A DNA stretch of 64,000 nt, taken from the NCBI RefSeq assembly GCF_019048265.1, contig NZ_CP077311.1, positions 1,753,501-1,817,500 of the forward strand, written 5' to 3'. Position numbers and translations under genes: made by a program. How positions within the stretch are numbered: position 1 is the first letter of the stretch; every line of letters starts with the position of its first letter. This DNA comes from Aeromonas sp. FDAARGOS 1405. GTDB lineage: Bacteria; Pseudomonadota; Gammaproteobacteria; Enterobacterales; Aeromonadaceae. Below are positions 57,264 to 64,000 of the stretch, piece by piece. Under the pieces are notes generated by a model. That model was not told where the DNA came from and did not search any database. It was given only the letters and a program-made list of their open reading frames with translations.

Positions 57264-58064
57264 TTATTGTGCTTCGTGGGGCCAGCGGCAGAGGCTGCCG
57301 ATGCGGGCAACGGGGGCAAACCCCAGAGAGCGGTAGATGCGCTGGGCATGGTAGTGCTCGTCAGCCACTATGATGAGCTGTTTGGCGCGGGACAATCCAG
57401 CGCGAGCCACTTGACTCAGCAGCTGGCGGCATAACCCCTGGTTGCGCCACGCATGGTGCGTGCGTACCAACTGGAAGCGCCCAAGTGTGCCGCAAAAGAA
57501 GAGGCCGCAGCTGGCGACCAGTTGCCCCTCTTGCCAGATCCCCCACCAGTCCCCGAGACCATCGGCAATCATGGCCTGATAGAGCGCCTGGCGGGATCGC
57601 AGATAGGGAAGATAGCTCTGTTCCGAGTGTCCCTCATCCCGTTCATGGAGTTCGAAGTCGAGCCACTCAGGCCAATCAGCAGTGGTGAAGGTACGTGCCT
57701 CAACCTTGTTCATGTCGCCGTGAGGAGGTGGGCAACTCTGTTCATCCAGTGCCAGCACCACACACTCCATATATTGGTATCCCGTTGCGACAAAACCGGC
57801 GATCCGGCTGTTTTGTCCGGCCGCCAGTGGCCATTGGAAGGTGCGGTGGCGCACTCGAGGAGCCTGGCCGATCAACTGATCGAATGCGGCTTCCAGCCAG
57901 CCTTTGTCACGGTCGCTGGGTGGGGTGGGGAGCAGCAGGTAGTTGCCGAAGTAGTAATCGGGAGCATCCGGTGTGCGAACCGCCCAGAACTGATCGTGCT
58001 GAACGACCTCGCCTTGATAGCGATCGAACAGCAAGTCGGTGGCAAAGCCGGGGTGGGTATCCAT
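57264..58064 (-). CDS. GNAT-family acetyltransferase
   Basis: 266 residues. The C-terminal GNAT core has VRTHHAWRNQGLCRQLLSQV as the acetyl-CoA (R/Q-x-x-G-x) loop and AQRIYRSLGFAPV as the terminal strand pair; the N-terminal half is a variable substrate domain. Start ATG 58064, seven bases after AGGAG. Substrate unknown. Confidence 0.85.
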   Translation of the reverse strand: MDTHPGFATDLLFDRYQGEVVQHDQFWAVRTPDAPDYYFGNYLLLPTPPSDRDKGWLEAAFDQLIGQAPRVRHRTFQWPLAAGQNSRIAGFVATGYQYMECVVLALDEQSCPPPHGDMNKVEARTFTTADWPEWLDFELHERDEGHSEQSYLPYLRSRQALYQAMIADGLGDWWGIWQEGQLVASCGLFFCGTLGRFQLVRTHHAWRNQGLCRQLLSQVARAGLSRAKQLIIVADEHYHAQRIYRSLGFAPVARIGSLCRWPHEAQ

Positions 58065-59290
<1,226 letters not shown>

Positions 59291-59303
59291 TATGCAGGGG
59301 GAT

Positions 59304-59335
59304 AAAAAGCCAATGAGTTGCTCATTGGCTTTTTT
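59304..59335. terminator. Bidirectional terminator between metF and the DUF3103-like gene
   Basis: AAAAAGCCAATGAG-TTG-CTCATTGGCTTTTT: 14-bp stem with A and T runs, placed between convergent genes. Confidence 0.92.
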
Positions 59336-59346
59336 ATGGCGACCCG

Positions 59347-60414
59347 TCAGGGTCTGGTTGGAGCGATCTCTTTCGGCTCGAGATCGATCACCGCATTGCC
59401 TGCCGCTCCCGGATACTGGTGATAACTCTGGTCCTGCTCCAGGGTGTAGAAGGTATCCAGATAGTCATCGTCATTGGTCATCCAGGAGTCGGGCAGCGCC
59501 TTGACGATACGACCACCCAGATCGAGGAAGGGGAGGCCCTCCGGCACTCCGCCAGCGGTAAAGCCGAGCTTGAGCGCCTCAATCAGCAGGTCGGCCAGCT
59601 CCTTGTAGTTGACGTTGTCATCCTGCTCCATCATCACGATATCAACCGCACCCCAGCGGTAGCGATCCCAGTAAACCAGGATCTGGTTGGGGGTGTAGTC
59701 AGTATTGTCATAGTCGAGGTAGGGCATATCGACGATATCGACCACGGGCTCATCCCGACTGGGGTTGACCCCGGCGACGACGGCATAAACCTCGGCAGCA
59801 CCGAGAAGCCAGGGCTCCTGATCATCTTTCAGTCTGATCTTTTTCAGGATGCTGGTTTTGAGCGGTGCTGTGTTGGCAGAGGATTTGGGTTGGAGGGCCT
59901 GCATATCGGCTGCGGCAAATGCCTTGCGCATCACCTGCAGACCGGCATTTTTGGCTTTCACCGGATCGGCTTCGACCACGAGCACAGGTCGGGCCGGTGC
60001 CTTGTCGACATCGAGATAGACCGGATTACCAGCGCTGTCGAACGCTTCGATGGCACTCCAGCTCTTCTCATCACCGCTCGGAACATAAGCGACCAGTGGT
60101 TCAACTCCCTGTTGCAAGGCGGCTGCCTGTTCCGGGTTGGCCAGTCGCAGCTGCATCAGCTGCTTCACTTCCCCGTCGAGCCCTTGTCGGGCGATCGCTG
60201 CCTGATTGGCATCGGTTGCTTGCCGTTTAAGGCGGGTGGGCGCTTTCTTCAACAACTCGGGCAGCGGGCTTTGGTACTGAGGATTGCTTACCAGAGGCAG
60301 CAAACTCTTCTGTTGTAGCGCGAGCTGGCGCGCCAGCTCCCGATCCGTATCGGCAGCCTGGACGCTCGTGGCGCCCAGTATGGCCAGCAATAACAAGACA
60401 GCCTGACTTTTCAT
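59347..60414 (-). CDS. Exported DUF3103-like protein
   Basis: 355 residues with signal peptide MKSQAVLLLLAILGATSVQA. The mature part resembles proteins annotated DUF3103 in Vibrio and relatives (LVAYVPSGDEKSW, PVLVVEADPVKAKNAGLQVM, LVYWDRYRWGAVDIVMMEQDDN). C-terminal half rich in Asp. The family has no known function; extracellular or periplasmic. GGAGAAT precedes the ATG at 60414. Confidence 0.75.
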   Translation of the reverse strand: MKSQAVLLLLAILGATSVQAADTDRELARQLALQQKSLLPLVSNPQYQSPLPELLKKAPTRLKRQATDANQAAIARQGLDGEVKQLMQLRLANPEQAAALQQGVEPLVAYVPSGDEKSWSAIEAFDSAGNPVYLDVDKAPARPVLVVEADPVKAKNAGLQVMRKAFAAADMQALQPKSSANTAPLKTSILKKIRLKDDQEPWLLGAAEVYAVVAGVNPSRDEPVVDIVDMPYLDYDNTDYTPNQILVYWDRYRWGAVDIVMMEQDDNVNYKELADLLIEALKLGFTAGGVPEGLPFLDLGGRIVKALPDSWMTNDDDYLDTFYTLEQDQSYHQYPGAAGNAVIDLEPKEIAPTRP

Positions 60415-60534
60415 TTTTATTCTCCGTTATATGAACCTGACAGGCGGCAAATTGGGAAGAAGATGCCGCCTGATGCCACTAGATTAAAATTAGTTTCAGT
60501 TGTGAACTATTTTGTACGGAGAGTGTGGAATGGT

Positions 60535-61710
60535 TCACGGTTTGTGATCCAATTGATTCCTTTGTCGATAAATTTGGATGCCATAGAGCCCCATGCCGAT
60601 GAGCAGTCCCCAGCAGGCGGCAGCGATGCCGAGCAGGTTGATACCGGAAGCCGTGATGATGAAGGTCAGCAGGGCGGCCTCACGGGCATCGTCGTGTTGC
60701 AATGCGGTGTGCAGGCTGCTGCCGATGGTGCCGAGCAGGGCTAGCCCTGCGACACAGGTCACCAGTATCGCCGGGAAGGCCGTGAACAGCGCCGCCACCG
60801 TGGCCCCGAAACAGCCGGTCAGCAGATAGAAGCAGCCAGCCCACACTGCCGCGGGCCAGCGCCGGTTGGCATCCGGATCCACCTCTTTCCCCATGCAGAT
60901 GGCCGCAGTTATGGCCGCTAGGTTGAAGGCGTAACCGCCGAATGGAGCCAGCAGCAGACCGGTGAGGCCGGTCCAGGTGATGAGAGATGAGGTGGCGGGC
61001 TGATAGCCGTAGGCCCGTAAAATGGTAATGCCTGGCATGTTCTGGGAGGTCATGGTGACGATGAACAGTGGCAGAGCGATACCAAACAGGGCACCAAGGG
61101 AAAACTCTGGCCAGGTCATGATCGGGCCGGCCAGTTGCCAGTGAATGGTGTCAAGCTGCAGCTCTCCTCTCAGCAGGCAGATGAGGATGCCGACCGCCAG
61201 CACCAGTACCATGGTATAGCGTGGCCAGAGGTGGCGGCCGAGCAGGAATGCCAACAACAGGCTGCCGAGCAGCAAGGGGGCTGCCGGGGCGACCTTGAAC
61301 AGATCCAGCCCGAACTTGAGCAATACCCCAGCCAGCATGGCTGCCGCCAGCTGGGCCGGGATATGGCGCATCAGCCGATCGAACCAGCCGCTGATGCCGC
61401 ACAGGGTGATCAGCATGGAAGAGATAATGAAGGCTCCGATGGCTTCGGCCAGGGTGAAGTTACCCAGGCTGGTGATGAGCAGGGCGGCCCCCGGGGTCGA
61501 CCAGGCAGTCAAGACGGGGATGCGGTAATAGAGGGAGAGGCTGATGCAGCTGATGCCCATGCCGATACCCAGCGTCCATAACCAGGATGTGAGCTGGGCA
61601 GCATCGGCCCCCGCTGCCGTGGCTGCCTGAATGATCAGGATGACCGAACTGGTATAACCGACCATCACGGCGATGAAGCCGGCGACCAGATGAGGAAGGG
61701 CAAAGGGCAT
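60535..61710 (-). CDS. ydcO: BenE-family transporter (YdcO-like)
   Basis: 391-residue inner-membrane transporter, about 12 segments. LTAWSTPGAALLITSLG, LAAAMLAGVLLKFGLD, PLFIVTMTSQNMPGI and AFNLAAITAAIC match E. coli YdcO along the sequence. BenE relatives carry benzoate with protons; YdcO's substrate is unknown. Start ATG 61710. It is divergent from a SutR-like regulator, the same pair as in E. coli. Confidence 0.88.
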   Translation of the reverse strand: MPFALPHLVAGFIAVMVGYTSSVILIIQAATAAGADAAQLTSWLWTLGIGMGISCISLSLYYRIPVLTAWSTPGAALLITSLGNFTLAEAIGAFIISSMLITLCGISGWFDRLMRHIPAQLAAAMLAGVLLKFGLDLFKVAPAAPLLLGSLLLAFLLGRHLWPRYTMVLVLAVGILICLLRGELQLDTIHWQLAGPIMTWPEFSLGALFGIALPLFIVTMTSQNMPGITILRAYGYQPATSSLITWTGLTGLLLAPFGGYAFNLAAITAAICMGKEVDPDANRRWPAAVWAGCFYLLTGCFGATVAALFTAFPAILVTCVAGLALLGTIGSSLHTALQHDDAREAALLTFIITASGINLLGIAAACWGLLIGMGLYGIQIYRQRNQLDHKP

Positions 61711-61738
61711 GGTGACGTCCTTGTGGGGTTGTGGCGGT

Positions 61739-61758
61739 TTGTGCGTTATTACGTACAA
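61739..61758. promoter_or_regulatory. Operator 1 in the ydcO/sutR gap
   Basis: TTGTGCGTTATTACGTACAA, an imperfect palindrome related to operator 2 (centres 40 bp apart, about four turns). Confidence 0.65.
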
Positions 61759-61769
61759 TATTGCTTCAG

Positions 61770-61798
61770 ACTATATCGCTGTGCGTTATAGCGCACAA
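61770..61798 (-). promoter_or_regulatory. Promoter of ydcO
   Basis: On the minus strand -35 TTGTGC (61798-61793), 17-bp spacer, -10 TATAGT (61775-61770). The -35 lies inside operator 2. Confidence 0.6.
61780..61797. promoter_or_regulatory. Operator 2 in the ydcO/sutR gap
   Basis: TGTGCGTTATAGCGCACA, palindromic except for one central base pair; it overlaps the ydcO -35 and lies 35 bp before the regulator start. Likely site of the adjacent XRE regulator. Confidence 0.7.
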
Positions 61799-61831
61799 GG
61801 CGATTCAAGCAAGCGCAACAAAGAGGCAGTC

Positions 61832-62458
61832 ATGCAAGAGATGAATCAGCATCTGGCCCAACGTCTGAAGGGGTTACGCAGCGAACTGGGCTGGAGTCTG
61901 GATGTAGCGGCGCGGGAGACTGGCGTCAGCAAGGCGATGCTGGGCCAGATTGAGCGAGGGGAATCGAGCCCGACGGTGGCCACTTTGTGGAAGATCGCGA
62001 CCGGATTTCGGGTCTCCTTCTCCAGCTTCATCGAGCCTGCACCTGCTGCGCAGAACGAGGTGCTCTACCGCACCGCCGATGCTATTCGCCAGCAGCCGGC
62101 GGGAGAGGGTATGCAGGTTGCGCCTCTCTTCCCCTATGAGAGGCGCTTTGGTTTCGAATTGTTTGAGTTGACACTGTTGCCCGGTTATCAGCGAGAATCA
62201 GAACCCCATGAACCCGGAGTGACCGAGCATGTCATCGTCATCAACGGCCAGATGGAAGTGCTGGTGGAGGAGGAGTGGCACTCCTTGACGCAGGGGGAGG
62301 CGGTGCGTTTTGCGGCCGACCGCCCCCATGGCTATCGCAATCAGGGGGTGGCCCCGGCTATCTTCCACAATCTTATCCACTATCCGGCCAGCAGATCTTG
62401 GCCTCCGGGTCAGCCTGGGCGCCCATCAGCCCGAGGGCTGGTCAATATGGGAGCATAG
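61832..62458 (+). CDS. XRE-cupin regulator, SutR-like
   Basis: 208 residues: N-terminal helix-turn-helix (about 8-62; LDVAARETGVSKAMLGQIERGESSPTVATLWKIATG) and C-terminal cupin (about 110-185; HEPGVTEHVIVINGQMEV, RPHGYRNQG). Orthologous in position and architecture to E. coli SutR (YdcN), which is divergent from ydcO. Start ATG 61832. Its tail of about 20 residues beyond the E. coli length overlaps nnrS by 49 bp. Confidence 0.85.
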   Translation: MQEMNQHLAQRLKGLRSELGWSLDVAARETGVSKAMLGQIERGESSPTVATLWKIATGFRVSFSSFIEPAPAAQNEVLYRTADAIRQQPAGEGMQVAPLFPYERRFGFELFELTLLPGYQRESEPHEPGVTEHVIVINGQMEVLVEEEWHSLTQGEAVRFAADRPHGYRNQGVAPAIFHNLIHYPASRSWPPGQPGRPSARGLVNMGA

Positions 62459-63606
62459 ACCCAGACAAACAGGCCATACGCCAGGCTCCAGGCCAGGCCG
62501 CTCAGGTTCCAGCTGTGCAAGGTATGGGCCGGCCAAAGCAGCGGGATCACGACCCGGATCAGGGCCGCCATGATCACCAGCGCGAACGCGTACTGGATCC
62601 TGCGACCTACCTGCAAGGCCCGGCCACTGTGACCAAGGGAGACCCTGGCTATCATCCCCAGGATCATGGTCCCCATGCAGCCGGCACTGAGCAGGTGGCT
62701 GGCCAGCGACAGGCTGATGGGTAGGCCGGCAGCCAGAGCACCAAGGGCGAGCAGGCCGAGAGGAATAAACAGGTAGGCGAGGTGCAGTGACCACAAGAGG
62801 GGTTGTCCAAGAGTGGAAGGCAGTCGCCAGCGCAATTGGCGCCACAAGTGCAAAACAGCCGCCACTATATATAGAGGAAGCAGGTAGAGGCTGGTGGCCC
62901 ATGGGGTGGGCAGCAGCAGCCAGCTCACCAGAGTGAGCCACAGCGTGGCAAGAGCTGCGCGCTCCAGCCAGAGAATAGGGACGGCTTTTTCCATCCCGGT
63001 GGCCCTGGCGGTAAAGAAGGGGATGACTCGTCCTCCCATCACGGCGATCAGGGTTGTAAGCAAGAGCACTGTGGTAATGAGCAGATGTTCCATATCAGCC
63101 CACTGTGCCTGCCACAGCCAGCTGGCGGCGTTTAGCAGTGTCAGCACGACCAGCAGAGGCACAAAGAAGAGGTTGCGCCACTGCCTGGTGACCACAATCG
63201 GTTTGGCCAGATACCAGGCGCAAAGAGGCAGCCAGAGCAGATCTGCCGCCATCAGCAGGGTATTGTGCTCGCCCAACCAGGGCAGCAATGCCCTCGGCAA
63301 TGCCCACAGCACCACGATCAGCACAAGCGGCCAGCTTCTAACCCCTGGGTGAGCTGTCCAGTTTTGCACTGCGGTCAGCAGAAATCCTGCAACAATTGCC
63401 GCTCCGAAGCCAAACAACATCTCGTGAGCATGCCACCAGATGGGATTGCCAATCCCCGGCAGGACGAACCAGCCATTGAGCTGCCCAAGCCAGCCCAGCA
63501 TTGCCAATGTTGAGAACAAGGCGCCGAGCAGGAAGAAAGGCCGAAACCCGAGGCGGAACAGAGGAACAATGTTCTCCTCTTTACGGCTATCCAGGATCTG
63601 ATGCAT
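62410..63606 (-). CDS. nnrS: NnrS-family haem/copper membrane protein
   Basis: 398 residues, twelve hydrophobic segments. NnrS hallmarks: FRLGFRPFFLLGAL at the N-terminus, WWHAHEMLFGFGAAIVAGFLLTAVQNWT with the putative metal-ligand histidines, GGRVIPFFTARA, and MIARVSLGHSGR. NnrS proteins protect against nitrosative stress, often under NsrR. The start ATG 63606 is just downstream of a long palindromic promoter. Convergent overlap with the regulator gene. Confidence 0.9.
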   Translation of the reverse strand: MHQILDSRKEENIVPLFRLGFRPFFLLGALFSTLAMLGWLGQLNGWFVLPGIGNPIWWHAHEMLFGFGAAIVAGFLLTAVQNWTAHPGVRSWPLVLIVVLWALPRALLPWLGEHNTLLMAADLLWLPLCAWYLAKPIVVTRQWRNLFFVPLLVVLTLLNAASWLWQAQWADMEHLLITTVLLLTTLIAVMGGRVIPFFTARATGMEKAVPILWLERAALATLWLTLVSWLLLPTPWATSLYLLPLYIVAAVLHLWRQLRWRLPSTLGQPLLWSLHLAYLFIPLGLLALGALAAGLPISLSLASHLLSAGCMGTMILGMIARVSLGHSGRALQVGRRIQYAFALVIMAALIRVVIPLLWPAHTLHSWNLSGLAWSLAYGLFVWVYAPILTSPRADGRPG

Positions 63607-63615
63607 GACGAAACC

Positions 63616-63670
63616 TTAATTGAACATTTGAAAAGCTAATTATAAATTGGCTTTTCAAATGTTCAATTAA
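63616..63670. promoter_or_regulatory. 55-bp near-perfect palindrome containing the nnrS promoter
   Basis: Two exact 21-bp arms (63616-63636 and 63650-63670; TTAATTGAACATTTGAAAAG...) extended by five more pairs (one G:T) to a 3-nt centre. On the minus strand it holds -35 TTGAAC (63667-63662 region), a 16-bp spacer and a perfect -10 TATAAT (63644-63639). A regulator dimer on each arm would cover the promoter. Confidence 0.8.
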
Positions 63671-63840
63671 AACTGATATGCTGATAAGGGCAAGAAGTGA
63701 GAGGGCTGTGATAAACCGTGGCCGATAGCCTGATTTGGCTATTGAGGTGCCTGCAGTAAGCTGATTTCGCCGGTTTAATATGCTGATTGGTGGCTTTGTG
63801 AGCGAACGAACAGCAAAAGCCATCTTTTTGCAATTATCTC
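63671..63840. other. Spacer between nnrS and the rRNA-type promoters
   Basis: 170 bp with no credible ORF or RNA gene; a short antisense frame through it is not convincing. Confidence 0.5.
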
Positions 63841-63841
63841 C

Positions 63842-63877
63842 TTGTCAGAACGAATTCACTCCCTATAATGCGCCTCC
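63842..63877 (+). promoter_or_regulatory. P1-like promoter of an rRNA (or stable-RNA) operon
   Basis: -35 TTGTCA (63842-63847), 16-bp spacer, -10 TATAAT (63864-63869), discriminator GCGCCTCC. The 16-bp spacer and GC discriminator are typical of rrn P1. The 16S gene would begin beyond the window. Confidence 0.7.
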
Positions 63878-63944
63878 ATCGACAGGGCAAGCGGCAACGT
63901 AAACAACCTCGTCGGTAGCCTCGAAAAGCCTTTGAAAATAAGGC

Positions 63945-63972
63945 TTGACTCGAGAAGGCGGTTGAGTAGAAT
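63945..63972 (+). promoter_or_regulatory. P2-like promoter of the same operon
   Basis: -35 TTGACT (63945-63950), 16-bp spacer, -10 TAGAAT (63967-63972), about 100 bp after P1, as in tandem rrn promoters. A hairpin AAGCCTT/AAGGCTT overlaps the -35. Confidence 0.65.
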
Positions 63973-64000
63973 TCCACTCCCGCAGCAACGAACTGTTGCG

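Overview
The window looks like a GC-rich gammaproteobacterial chromosome, most probably Aeromonas or a close relative. The assignment rests on protein families and gene order (argCBFGH divergent from argE, 865-residue AcnB, AdeP, MdtD, an ydcO/sutR pair, MetJ/PurR/ArgR-type operators), not on a database search. Nearly all of it is ordinary core or niche-metabolism chromosome. I see no prophage, insertion sequence, integron or CRISPR array.

Layout. 0-14 kb: a secreted patatin with POTRA/barrel (type Vd), acnB, a CSS-EAL phosphodiesterase, an FAD-linked sugar-lactone oxidase, a CobW/YjiA GTPase, mdtD, a YbaK-like deacylase, folB-folK divergent from plsY, and a tRNA operon Phe-Thr-Phe-Asn with a textbook stable-RNA promoter. 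14-28 kb: a Gate-domain membrane protein, a B3/B4 protein, a PaiB-like protein, then the arginine regulon (argCBFGH leftward, argE rightward, ARG-box-like sites between), ppc and ybaK.

28-35.6 kb is the least ordinary block. It holds three paralogous exported binding-protein-like genes and a fourth, distantly similar one carrying a 3' frameshift, none with ABC transporter partners. Inserted among them are a LysR regulator, cidA and cidB (holin/antiholin-like), followed by a cytosolic patatin. A ~67-bp segment is shared between the cidA and patatin upstream regions. It can be read as a common promoter/operator or as two related short ORFs, and it links a putative membrane-permeabilising pair to a putative phospholipase.

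35.6-43 kb: the dihydroxyacetone kinase locus (dhaR convergent with dhaKLM-gldA, a palindrome upstream of dhaK) and adeP with a PurR box. 43-53 kb: a cold-shock gene, small genes, a CDF transporter, another orphan binding protein, ssb divergent from uvrA, a CHASE4-GGDEF cyclase with a degenerate I-site, and ompW. 53-64 kb: a chemoreceptor followed 8 bp later by an orphan sugar-type binding protein, a GNAT protein, metF with met boxes, a DUF3103-like protein, ydcO/sutR with paired operators, nnrS under a 55-bp near-perfect palindrome that contains its promoter, and finally two promoters typical of an rRNA operon whose genes lie beyond the window.
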